Shown here: positions 12,901 through 24,182 of the stretch, piece by piece | Layout: the number at the start of each line of letters is the position of its first letter | How positions within the stretch are numbered: the stretch's first letter is position 1 | NCBI GenBank assembly: GCA_029582165.1 | Contig: CM055891.1 | Coordinates: 32,342,832 to 32,406,831, forward strand | Length of the DNA: 64,000 nt | Source of the DNA: Portulaca oleracea | Lineage: Eukaryota; Streptophyta; Magnoliopsida; Caryophyllales; Portulacaceae | Direction: 5' to 3' | Translations under genes and position numbers: made by a program | Notes under the pieces: generated by a model | Database searches by the model: none | What the model saw: only the letters and a program-made list of their open reading frames with translations | What the model was told of the DNA's origin: nothing

Positions 12901-13418
12901 TTATATAAAATAATAATTAAATTGAACTCTATGTGAGCAAGATCTTATTATCAAGCATCACCTATTTTAAATATGGAAATTATTTTACGCTGATAAATAG
13001 GAAAATTTAAAATCAAATAAGACAAGAAAATTGTGTTTCCTCACAAGAAAATTAAAGAAATTAGAAATATGAAAATTTAAAATCAAATAATATAAGAAAA
13101 TAGGGTTTCTTCACAAGAAATTAGAAATGTTTGAAAAACAAAAATTACATATAATTTTCTTTCCTTAGTAGCTCGTACCAAATACCTGATAAACCTATAA
13201 ATCCTGTTCAGCAAGTGATTGCAACCTGTAACTAGATGCGCATGGTGCACATTGTGTGTTTTACTTTGTTTGGCAGGGATGGAGGATGGAAAGGGCTATT
13301 CACAGGAATTGGTCCTCGAGTTGTCCGTGCTGGTCCATCTGTGGGGATCGTGGTTTCTTCGTATGAGGTCGTCAAATATGCTCTTTGTCGCACACGCTTG
13401 GCACAACATTCATCTTGA
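6845..13418 (+). CDS. MTM1: Mitochondrial carrier, MTM1 / SLC25A39-40 type
   Basis: Ten exons: 6845-7054, 8011-8085, 8970-9095, 9557-9616, 9986-10156, 10696-10792, 10878-10969, 11066-11215, 11767-11825, 13277-13418. Frames join exactly to give 393 aa (370 aa if the downstream ATG at 6914 is used). All three mitochondrial-carrier signatures are present: NPLDVAKTRL in repeat 1, YPIELARTRM in repeat 2 and CPLDVARTRR in repeat 3, so six membrane helices are expected. Closest remembered family is plant MTM1 (animal SLC25A39/40), inner-membrane carriers tied to manganese delivery to Mn-superoxide dismutase and, in animals, mitochondrial glutathione import; the substrate here is not shown by sequence. 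The start is uncertain because the N-terminal segment lies in the third copy of a triplicated leader. Introns carry MITEs (9655-9940) and a 66-bp direct duplication (about 13000-13125). Converges on gamma-tubulin. Confidence 0.92.
9655..9940. mobile_element. hAT-like MITE in a carrier intron
   Basis: The left terminus TTAGCGCTGGCAAATTTTG pairs with the right terminus TTTTTGCCAGCGCTAG. It lies wholly inside the intron between 9616 and 9986. The interior is rich in CCGAACCC/GACCCG motifs, giving spurious open frames on both strands. TAGNGCTGGCAA ends are typical of non-autonomous hAT elements in plants. No clear 8-bp target duplication was found. Confidence 0.65.
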
Positions 13419-14684
13419 ATTGTATTTGTTCATTTGTTCTAATGTTTTGATTGGTGGTTGGTTATAGTTAATTTCAAATTTGTAAACAAAAAAATCTCAT
13501 ATTTCCAGTGGCTTGAACAATTTGGTTATAGAGCGATCAGGAAGGCGTTTATTTGGTTTAGGTCTGGTGATATGTGTAACTTACAGGCACTTAGCGAACA
13601 TTGTCAGACCCTGTTTTTTAGTTGAGTTAAATTTCACTATCAGACCCTATTCTTTAGTTGAGTTATACTTAACTAAACTAACTTATCCTTATCTAACGTA
13701 ACTTAATCCAACTCTTTGAAAAACACCAAAACCAAAATTAACTTTTTAAATAAAAAAAAATTAAATAATATTATTTTAATCTCAAATCAATTCTTTTTTT
13801 TTTCATCACCTATAACCTTAATGAAATATTTCTATCCAACCAAAACAATTAACTTAATTCAAATCTATCTTATCATATCCTAATTTAACTAACTTAACCT
13901 AAACCTAACTTGACAAAAGAATAAGGCCCAAGTTCCCATCCATGTTGAAGATCTAAACCGTGCTAAACATGATTTACAAATTTGGACCAAGTTTAGCTCA
14001 AATGGATCTCTAAGTGGCAAAGCAATTTGATCAATCAGAAGTCAGAATCAAGTTAACTTACATGGCACTGGCACCCTGTCCCAGTAGTCAGCGCAGAGTC
14101 TAAGCCAGCTTGGGTTTGGCTGCCTGCTCACGATGACAACTTGACATGAGTTCACGTATTAAACCAGTTGCTTTGAGATGTATGAAAACACTCATTGACC
14201 AGGCATTGGCTTATTAAACCAAAGCAGGCAAAACATAAAGCCTACACAGTAGAAATGACCCAAAGGAAAAGCTGATGGTTATATATACACAAGCCATCCT
14301 ATGCATTGGTTGCCATCTAGGAACGTCTTATTTGCCACTTGGCATTGGTCTGATTCAAATCAGATACCATACCGACATTCCAATGGCAACGATTTGCCCT
14401 CCAACTACCTCTCTTACAGTGTAATAACGAACATCATCATCAGATTTTGATGGTAAGAAAAATGCTGAACGCAACTCCATGTGAAGCAACCCGAGTCACC
14501 CCTCCCTCCATGTGCTAGAGGCTTGATCAAATTCTCGTTCTAGACGGCTTGTAAGTATGAACATGTGTTCTTAACTGGTGTAAAGAATGCATGCATTCTG
14601 ACCAAACTAAACAAAGCAAAGCAATGCCAAACAAGCAGAATGAAGAGTGTTGAAACTGGCTTCCGTCATAAGGTTTAGATTAGA
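13419..14684. other. Convergent intergenic region
   Basis: Holds the 3' UTRs of the carrier (+) and gamma-tubulin (-) genes. A GGCCCTGTTC-family MITE occupies about 13605-13932. No further gene or RNA was recognised. Confidence 0.6.
13605..13932. mobile_element. GACCCTGTTCTTTAGTTGAG MITE with duplicated left end
   Basis: Two tandem left ends (CAGACCCTGTTTTTTAGTTG at 13603 and CAGACCCTATTCTTTAGTTG at 13639) precede an AT-rich interior. The right end near 13915-13932 (TTGACAAAAGAATAAGGCCC) is the inverted terminus. No coding capacity. Confidence 0.6.
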
Positions 14685-17600
14685 TCACATAGCCAAGTGT
14701 GGATTTGCTAGTCCTGCAGCATTGCCTTCCCCAGTCATAAGGTTGTCTGGATCCTGTACAAACACATAAACACAATAATTTCATGAATTCAAGGTCAACA
14801 ACGGCTTTAAAAGCTAGAAACCGGAATACATTATGTATGCTACTACCTCCATTCCCCATTTGATGTAATCTGGGGACTCGCATGCCTTGTACTCATCCAC
14901 CAAACTCTCAATTATGTCCCTTGATTCATCAAATTCAGACAAATCGTTGCCCTGCCCATATTTCATAACGTCAGACAACCAAAAAACTATTCTGAAACCA
15001 AATGATAGACATGAATCACCAAGTAGCCATCTAAAGTATGAAATTTGTTTGCCACCACAAGCTTTGTAAATGATTGAGGTTGACCAAGCATGGGCCAATT
15101 AACGAGCAGAGTTTTCAGACGGAGAAGCTAAACCAGGTGCAAGGGCTTACTGCAAACATGGGAAACTTCCGATAGTTCTCCAAGAAAGCTTGTCTCTTCC
15201 GAAGTTTCTCGTATTGACTTAAGCACTTGCTGAAGAGGTGCCGAATGCTTGTGTGACTTGCCAACATGAGACCACTAACCTAAAAAGCACAAAAAACATC
15301 CTTATTCTCAATCTATAAAGCTTCCCACACATGCTTTGTAATGATTGGAAAAATACATAGTAACCAATTTTTCTTGAAAACATGTTAATCCTGAATAGTG
15401 GAAATAGTAAGATATATATTTGATTAATTTTCTCACTAATTACCCGATAGGGTTTTGTGATATTGATTTTCCCTCGTCACTTCTTAAAACCAGATAAAAA
15501 GACAACAGAGGGCGTATTCGGCAAGAATTGGAGGTTTTACCCTATGAGTTGTTTGGACATATGGAGATTTTCTGGACAGAGCAACCTGCAAGGATTAGGA
15601 ACAGAATGATCTTGTGATTAATATAGCAAATGATGAAAAGACAAAAATTGAAGGAGAGACGAATGTGCCAGCATTTCTTTTCTGTATATTTTCTTTTATA
15701 TGAGACCTGAATACTAGCAGGGCCCCACTCGATGAAGTTGACAAGCTTCCTTTCACGAATTCGCTGCAAACTCTCATGAACCTGTTAAAGAAGAGGCAAT
15801 ATTGAATTAGATTTTCTAATTTAATTGCTGAACTTGTATCAGTTATGATAATTGTGTCAATCGCTTGCAGAGAACAAGAAAATGAGTTCCTACCAACCGT
15901 TATATAGGGTTATATGTAACAGTCTGAAATTGGTTCTGGTGCATTTCAGGCATATACTGTCACCAGCAAAAGAAAATAGACTTCTAACTAATGTGAATTG
16001 TAAACTTCATTGTCCCTACTCACAAATACTAGAGATCACAATTGGATACAATTTTATTCAAAAGTCAACCAAGTTATTCTCTTTCCTATCAGTATTATTA
16101 TTATTATTATATATTATGTACTAGTTGGGTTATAGAGGGTAACTCTAGTGTGCAATTCTCGTACCACTGATATCAATGAATACTAGGGTACCGATACATG
16201 TAATGCACAACGATTAACACATAGAATCCATAGCTAACATGCAAATCGACAAGCTCCTAAATGTAGTACCTAAAAAAATTTCCACTTCACCTCAAGTTCC
16301 GGATGATCACACTAAAAAAAAATATCAACATGGTATGGACAATTGATGATTCATTCTAAAGCACAGCATGCAATATCTTCATCAAATAGCAGGGTAACAG
16401 GGTCCAACATCCAAGCAGTCACAAGTTGAATACTTGTAGCTGTAGCCACAGACAAGTAATAGGGAATCATTTGAGATAGTTACCCATTGCTTATCTTGAC
16501 ACGACTCAATGCACACTTCAACTCCCTCCAAAATATTTAATCATGGACATAAGCAGTGATTGTCAATGGCTATGGGTCCAGTAAAGTTGAGCAGCTCAGT
16601 TAAGTGATTCAATGACAGAGAACTTCATTGACTACTAATAAACATTCAAAAAACTAAGAGATCAAGGCTGAGCTATTGACCTGAGTTGGGTCAACTTCTC
16701 CTTGAATGATATTCAGGATTGATATGTACTTAGCTTGGCTAGCTTCTTTTGTCCGAGCATGTGAAGAAACCATAATGTTTTTGCTCTGCAGAATAAATTA
16801 CAGTCAGGAGTATACAATACACTATAGGTCATCAAGACAATTGTGCAGCCAAAACATGCCTGAAGAAGTCTTCTCATGACATCAAGGACCGTAGTTTTCC
16901 GAATTAGATTTGTCTGCAAACACAAAGACGATAAGACATCGATTAATCCGCAGGCTTTATAAAAAATGCCTCAATAACTTAATCCCACTCGTATAATTCA
17001 CTGAAGCATTTGCAGAATCTAGATTCTTACTCATCACTATAAGAAATTCGGAATAACAGAAACAGAGATGCAAATGTATATAATCAGAAACTGTCAATTA
17101 ACTTGTATTGTCCAGCCACAAAAACGTATTATCAATTAAGAGTTGTACCATTGTACAGTTGCACAAATATCTCATATCAAATTACCATACAGTAATGCAT
17201 CTATGTTAAAACCCACCGGTACTCAAGCATAGTAGTGCAGACGTGAAGTTATGAATAATGAAGATGACCTTCCAAGCCTGTTAGATCACATCAATGTTTT
17301 TTTTTTTAATTTATTTTTTATTTTTTATTATTATTACCCATATGCTAGACTCCTAGTAACAGAAACAGGTCATATGAATGTAAGGGGTGGAAGGTTCTCT
17401 CGGCTCCATTAGTCTGGCTATAGGCTTTTAATTGTAACAAAGGTTGAAAACCAATCGAGATCAAGCTACAGAATTTCGGACTAAACAGGACAATAAGAAA
17501 ACCCGAAGATCAGATTTGAGCCTGCTAGCTCTTACCTGACGCTCAACTGTAAGTGGTGTATATCCTGTCATCAGAAAATGACATCTTGGTGTTGGGATCA

Positions 17601-17970
17601 AAGAAGCTAGAAGACCAACCAAGTCATTATTCATGTATCCTGGATATCTTAACGTAGTTGTACTGGCTGACATCACGGTAGATACCAATGCATTTGTTTG
17701 CGCAAAAGTAGGATTGCTTAGATGAAGTCGTTCCACAGCAATTCTGTTTAATGCAGTATTATCAAGAACAACCACACAATCAGCATTCAGTGTAAGCCGC
17801 TTGAGAGTCAACAGAGAGTTGTATGGCTGCACCACGACATCACTTGTTTCCATCTGATTGGGAAATACACTATATGTCTGAACTAGCTTTTTGCTATAGC
17901 GATCGTTCAGGGCTTCAAGTAGATATGAACCCATGCCTGTAAAATATTTCAGAGTAAGAATAGGGAATGC

Positions 17971-18005
<35 letters not shown>

Positions 18006-21000
18006 AAAAAAAAAAAATTGCAGGAAAGCACGTTTAAGCGCGGTCTGTGGATCCAAATATAGGCATCCTTCCCCCATGAACCTAAGTTCATGGATGTTGC
18101 AAATAAATTAGTTTCAGGATTGCTGTGCTTCACATCGTTACAAACCGCAGCAAGACTGCATGATAGATGTACTAAATAATTGAAATATTTTACTACTTCC
18201 AAGTTCCAATCTCTACAATCTCAGCAGTCACTACGACAGGAATTCTAATTTTGAATTTCCCGCTTACATCAATGGTACTAATATGCATCAACATTTTTCA
18301 AAGCAGGAAATTAGACAATTCGCTGACCTGATCCTGTGCCTCCAGCTATAGAGTGGCATAGAACAAAACCTTCCAAACTATCACTTCCATCGGCTTCTCT
18401 ATCAATCATGTCCATGATATCCTCTTCAACCATTTTCCCCTACTTGCATAAAAGCAAGCAAATCACATAAAAGACCAAAAAAGTGAGAATTCAGAAAAGA
18501 TTAATGTTATTTGGGAACACGGTATGATTATACTGTTTTTATTTAATGTGGGGCCATTGTGCATGCAAAATGTTTTTTTTAAAAGTCAGATCCCTTTAAG
18601 CTCATCGATTCAATCTCTAAAATACAAGACTTGTCACCTGCTTCTCGATTTTAACAGTAATGCCACCTAATATCTCAAACCCTCAGTTAGATAATAAACT
18701 ATAGGAAAAATCTTCTTCAGAACACACCATAAACAACTTTCTTTGTTTTTAGAAAAATGTCAAAAAGTAGACGCCTATTGTGTCAGAACATACTCTTCAG
18801 TTGACTGCTCAAAGTTTTCTACCTAGTGTTACTTGTACATCTGTGTTAGATAGTCCAGAAAGCATTTGTATGTCACCATGACCCCTGCTTTTAGGGTATA
18901 ATTCTAGAATCTGGGTCCAAGGTCTGCATGATGGTGCCAATTCCTCCATTATACTACATATGGATATGTGACGTTATAAAATGTTTACGGAGCTTAAAAG
19001 TTAAAACCTCAACTCTTTGAGGAACCGCAAAAATGAAGGTTGCCATGTGAGGTCATAGGATATTCCGACAAGCTCTCGAAAGTAGAAAAACTGGTAATAT
19101 GAGCTCTTCCTCAAACCTAAAATGGCTTCCAGGTGTTTCAATGTGGTATAGATTCCATCTGGACATATACCTAGCATGTCCTCAAATGCACAAGATGGCC
19201 CCAATCAAGCCATTACAATTGATGAATTCTTCAAAAGATATTTGAACTCCTGAGAAGTTTTAAGTATCAATTTGAATGAAATTTAGAGCTTCAATGTTTT
19301 ACTACATAACTTTTCCTCTATAGCTAAATATACAATGAGGCTGGAGTGTTACACACCTCATGCCTGGACCAAATGCACATCAAGGTGTACATTTCTACAA
19401 CCAGGAAAATGAGGCAATGAAGTTTGAGCTTCACGCCTCGAAAGCCCGGCGTGCTTCTTAGGTTAAGGCCCCTATTCAGATACATACATAGTCCAGACAC
19501 CAACTATCACATAATGTCAACTTTGATTGGATGATGTTTAGCAAGAAAAATCCTAGCTGGACACCCATAATAGAAGGAGATTGGTAAGTAACAAACATCA
19601 GCGATTATTAATTAATGAAAAAAAAGCTGAGGAAAACCTGATGATATCCATTGGCCCAGTTGTTTCCAGCACCTCCTCCGTGATCTGACAGAAATACGTT
19701 TTCATGATTATAGAGATTTCGATATTCACTATTTTGTATACCGTTGATCACTCTAGGCTCCAAATCAATAAGTAATGCTCGTGGAATATAGTGTTGATCA
19801 TCCGCTTGGTAGAAAAAGACGTCTTTTCTATCACCTCCCTGCCAATTTTACGCAAACAATTCTAAATAAAGACTGAAAACTGTAATTAAAACAAAAGAGC
19901 AAACAGTACATGACAATGATACAATTTTCCCAAATACCAAGGCATTACTCTAGGAAAAGCCATACAACAGTGATTGATACTAAGGTAGATGCTGAGAGCT
20001 GCCACAAATCTGTCCAAAATTCAATTCAACTTCCAGTCACAATTTGCAACTTTCTTACTTTTGAGTTCAAAAACACAATTCTAAACATGCAACAATTAAA
20101 CAACTAAAACGATACTGCATCAAACCACCAATCATAACTCGACCGATTCCGTCGATTCAATGACAGTTCAAGCTAAACGACCGAAATGCCTATCCCTAGG
20201 ATTGCAAAACAGAATATGGATTGAAATCAGGATCGAAATCAAAATCACACTTGAGTAATTTGAGTAATACTAAAGAACTGAAAACAAAACCAATTCAAAA
20301 AGTCAAGAGCAACGAACAATTCAACATAAACAAGGACTAAAACACTAATAAAAACAACGAGCAAACAGCACACAAAAACGATGCCTTTGTTCCCAAATAC
20401 CGAGGCATTACTCTAGGGAAAAGCCATAGAACGACGATACTAAGGTAGATACTGAGCCGCCACAAACTCCGTCGAAAATTCACTCAAAACTTCCAGTCTC
20501 ACTCAACTTTCATACTTTTGATAACGCAAATCGGAAGCAACAATTAAACAACTAAATGATACAGCATTAAACTACCAATCATATATTCCACTGATTCCGA
20601 CGATTCACCAACAATTCAAAGCTACATGACAGATTACAGAGCAAATCAAAATCAACAAGGACCGAAACACTGTAATCAAAACAAAAGGTAAACAGTACAT
20701 GACAACGATGCATATTTTTTTTCCCAAATACCGACGCATAACTCTAAGAAAACCATAGATAGTCGATACTGACGCAGATGCTGAGAGCCACCACAAATTC
20801 CGTCGATAATTCACTCAAAACTTCCAGTCTCAATTCTCAACTTTCCTTCTTATGATTACGCAAATCGGAAGCAACAATTAAACAACTAAAATGATACTGT
20901 ATCAAACTACCAATCATATATTCGACTGATTTTCCGTGGATTCCACGATAATTCAAGCTAAACATCCGAAATGCCTACGTCTAGGTTGCAAATAGAATCG

Positions 21001-21178
21001 ATTGAAAACAAAAGCGATTGAAAAAAAAACGAGAAGAATGTAACCTAACCTGAGTAGCGAAATCTTCAAGAATGCCGTCTTTGCTGATACCGTGTTCGAG
21101 ACAAAGCTGTTTCCAGAACTCCATTCCGATCTGATTCCCGCATTGTCCGACTTGCAGCGTTATGATTTCTCGCGGCAT
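14685..21178 (-). CDS. TUBG: Gamma-tubulin
   Basis: Eleven exons on the minus strand: 21178-21050, 19838-19638, 18439-18328, 17936-17536, 16913-16860, 16785-16681, 15781-15707, 15585-15541, 15279-15151, 14951-14847, 14753-14685. They sum to 1425 nt, 474 aa, the usual plant gamma-tubulin length. The N-terminus [18 protein letters not shown] is diagnostic. The GTP-binding tubulin signature AGGTGSGMGSY spans the exon 3/4 junction, and the protein ends NPHLAM. Gamma-tubulin nucleates microtubules within gamma-tubulin complexes at dispersed cortical and perinuclear sites in plants. An in-frame upstream ATG at 21232 would add 18 residues (Glu/Arg-rich), but the family start is MPREI. Intron 5 (16859-16786, 74 nt) has a GC donor (CAG|GCATGT); joining there keeps frame and family sequence. 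Intron 1 carries three tandem repeat units. Confidence 0.97.
17967..18016. repeat. AAC microsatellite and A-tract in a gamma-tubulin intron
   Basis: A pure AACAAC run of about a dozen units followed by about 14 A residues, close to the 3' end (in gene sense) of the intron before exon 4. In gene sense it is a T-rich/GTT tract just upstream of the acceptor. Likely length-variable. Confidence 0.7.
19880..20960 (-). repeat. Three tandem units filling gamma-tubulin intron 1
   Basis: Copies at about 19880-20220, 20340-20600 and 20665-20960 share the same ordered landmarks: a GCAAACAGTACATGACAA-like start, CCCAAATACCGAGGCATTAC, ACTTCCAGTC, CAACAATTAAACAACTAAA and ACCAATCATA. B and C are closest (spacing about 325 bp); A is more diverged. 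Together they make up almost the whole 1.2-kb first intron. Confidence 0.8.
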
Positions 21179-21399
21179 TTTCCTTCTTCTTCTTCTTTCT
21201 TCCTCTCGCAAAATCTCTAGGGTTTCACACACTTACTTTCTCTCTCTACTGTGTGGTAACTTTCTCTCTCCTCGCTCTGACAGGCGGGGGCGCTTTTGAA
21301 AGTTAGAGGGAAAATGATATCGCTGAGGAGCCGACTTATTATATATGCTGCATTGCGGTGCGCTCGGAGCGAGCCGATAATAAATAAATATATAAAAAA

Positions 21400-21962
21400 T
21401 ATATTTTCGTTCCAAAATAGTTGGTCTGTTGTTACTTATTTGTCCAATTAATAGTTTTTCTTACAAAAACGATTAAAATGGTCTTATATTTTGATATAAT
21501 TATTTAAAAGTCCTATATATTGACAAATAATTGTGAGGGTGACATTATTTTTATTGTAAGTATTTATTGGAGACATTCTAACCTATTTATCTAAATATAA
21601 TATCAACAAAAATAATATCACCCCACAATTATTTATTGGAAGACAGAAAGTAGGTCAGGATGTCTCCATAAATAATTACAACAAAGATAATATCACGCCA
21701 CAATTATTTGTCTAAATATAAGACCCTTAAAATAATTTTATCAAAAGATGAAATCGTTTAGTCGTATTTTGTTTTTCTTGAGTTGATTATTTGTCATTTA
21801 TATTCCTAATATAACTTTTACTAATTTTACATTTACATTTATCATTTCTCATAATTAATGGTTCTCGAAATAATTTTATAATTTTTTTATAACATTGTTG
21901 ATTATCTTAATTTTGATTCAAGTTTCCAATGTGACAAAAAAAAAAAGGACGAAGGGAGTAGA
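21400..21962. mobile_element. Stowaway-like element containing a long foldback
   Basis: The outer ends resemble Stowaway termini (TTTTCGTTCCAAAATAG on the left, GGACGAAGGGAGTA on the right). Inside, 21488-21585 and 21653-21748 are inverted repeats of about 97 bp. Both arms contain GACAAATAATTGTG and TTATGGAGACAT-type blocks. Sits about 0.25 kb upstream of the gamma-tubulin start. Confidence 0.55.
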
Positions 21963-22505
21963 TAGATGCAAATTTATTTTTTTCAATTATTTATGGCCCG
22001 AAAAGGGCAAGAGTTCACAAAACAGTCAAATCCAAAAAAGGCAAGGAACACAGCTCAAGAAACATAGCATAGTTGCAAATTTATTTTAGGATTCTTATAC
22101 AGTTATACATAGTTCACTTATTAAAAATAGAATTTGATCAAAAGATCGAAATACCTTATCAAATTTAGGTGAAATGTCTTGAACCTTGTTTTAAATATTG
22201 CAGTATTTGTAAAAGGTAATCATAATTATTTAATGTTTTCAAGTACTCGACAAATTAAAGTTGAGTGAAACCTTTTTCATTTTGCTACTAGCACTTGACA
22301 AATCGATTGTTGGATTATACGTAGATTTTGTCTTTGATAACATAAACTCTGAGTACTTTGTTGTTGTAACATAAACTCTCTTGGGTTAAAGTAAACTTGA
22401 AATTTGCATTTCAAGTGCTTTTGTTTCGGGCATGCTTATTACCGATAGTGAGCTTGTGGCTTTCAGACATTTTCATTTTCTTAGAAAGTGCCTCGAAGAA
22501 CATTA

Positions 22506-22639
22506 AGGTCCCGTTTTTTTTATGCGTTAACGCACCTAAACGCAACGCAACTTACCGCAACATAACGCAAATTATCACTACTTTTTAACTATTTTCAACG
22601 CAACTAAACATAACGCAACGCACAAAATAACAAGATCTA
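22506..22639. mobile_element. Small GGTCCCGTT MITE
   Basis: The left end AAGGTCCCGTTTTTTTTATG and the right end CACAAAATAACAAGATCT are imperfect inverted repeats. The interior is built of CGCAAC/TAACGC motifs. About 134 bp, non-coding, same family as those at 5.5 and 55.1 kb. Confidence 0.5.
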
Positions 22640-23783
22640 AGAAGAGCCATATATTGCATTTATATAATCTAATTACTATTAGCACTTGACAAATCGATGA
22701 TGCAAAATGATAAACATCTTATATTTTACTTAAATCACTCACAAAGTTAAATGTAAATATATTTAAATCATGTATGTTTCACTACTTTGAGAATTATTAC
22801 AACTTACAAACAATATAAATTTATTTATTTATTTATTTATATTTTTTCATAAACACAAAACTATGCATAAAATGTACATTTTTTTACTATGATTGATAAA
22901 ATTAGAATATAATTTATATTTTTTGATCTAGTTAACAAATATTATACTCTTAAAGTTGATAAATATATATAATTTTCAGAAAATGTATTATTATAAGTTA
23001 CAAAAATGTGAAATATGCACAATTCAGATGGTTAATAACCATTTTGAGTCAAAATGTATATCATTGTCCATCGATTATATAGCTTTGCATGTATTTTGCA
23101 AATACATACATATATAAATGCAAATTTAATTCGTAGCAAATTACACTTGATATGGTATGGAAAAAAGGCATAGAAAGCCATATAAACAAGGCTATAGTAG
23201 CAACTCTTGAAAACTTTACGAATGGCACTAATTACAGGCACCCGATTACGATTATGTTCAAGATTATCCAATAATTAGTGTAAGTACAATATTAGTATCA
23301 TATATCAACTAACCTCTTGGTCTGGTTTGCTGATATTCAGCAATGAAAGCAGCTCATAGTATTATGTAATTACCCACAATTGCTAAATTTAGAAAAAGTA
23401 AAAAAAAAAAAAAGGGATCCATACAGAAGGGAATGAAAAAACAGAAAAGAGATTAGCAAAGAAAAGAGCAAAACAAAAAACTAACTTGATTGTTGCATCA
23501 GTACAACAAATTTCCAGGTAAACATTCATTCTCATAGACCTGAGAATACAGATCAACACTTCCCTGTGAATCTGGAAATAGTTACCTCGACACCGTAAGA
23601 AACAGCTTGGGCTGAATTATTGTAACACAAGTCAGCATCTTTCTCCATTTGATATCCTCCCGAGAAATCGCGATTAACAAAGAGTAAAACCCTGAGGAAA
23701 AACAAAAGGAAAAAGGTCTGCTGAATTCGGCAACACAAGTTGTTCATGGGGGAATCCCATTCTTACAATACCATCATCCCGAA

Positions 23784-24182
23784 AATCTCAGGTCAGTTGG
23801 AACCAATTTTTGAGAATCTTTTTAACTCTAGGGTAAGATTGTTACACCGGAACCCCCCGAAGCTGGTTTTGTAGCGGGACTTTTGGGATGGTAGATTTGG
23901 AATTTTTGAATCTTAAGTCATCCTGGAAATCTTTGGTCAGTTGGAACCATTCTTTTTGAATTTTTTAATTCAAAGGTAAGATCATTACATCATAATCCCC
24001 CAAACCCAAACCCGGTTTTGTAGCGGGACTTTGGGGGTGGTGGATTTGGATTTTTTGAATCTTAAGTCAGTTGGAATCAGTCTTTCTGAATTGTAAGCTT
24101 TAGGGGATAAGACTGTTATATCCGACCCTTCAAAACCTCGCCTGGTGGCGGGATTTTCGTGTGTTGATTTGGATTTTTCGAA
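23784..24182 (+). repeat. Three SINE-like repeats forming the kinase leader
   Basis: Three tandem units begin at about 23784, 23929 and 24060. Each runs GTCAGTTGGAACCA, GGTAAGAT-type block, TTACA, a C-rich stretch, TTTGTAGCGGGACTT and GATTTGGATTTTTGAA. This order (GGTAAGRCTG..TACA..CCCC..GTGGCGGGA) resembles the 'Angio-domain' found at the 3' part of many plant SINEs, recalled from the literature and not searched. The third copy stops two bases before the kinase ATG at 24183. A related single copy sits in an intron at 53.4 kb. Confidence 0.6.

Larger units (their letters stand above)
21179..24182. other. Divergent intergenic region with the gamma-tubulin promoter
   Basis: Upstream of both gamma-tubulin (-) and the DUF1221 kinase (+). 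The proximal part (21179-21300) is a TTTCTCTCTC-rich leader. It then holds a foldback inside a Stowaway-like unit (21.40-21.96 kb), a small MITE (22506-22639) and AT-rich filler. A segment at 23553-23747 (-) is bounded by a pyrimidine-tract acceptor and a GTAACT donor and reads as a short open peptide with MEKDADLCYNNSAQ. I do not recognise it; it may be an exon relic. Confidence 0.5.

Noticed and set aside
21179..21232. Upstream in-frame ATG adding 18 residues to gamma-tubulin
   Set aside because: The extension is Glu/Arg-rich low complexity and gamma-tubulins start MPREI at 21178.
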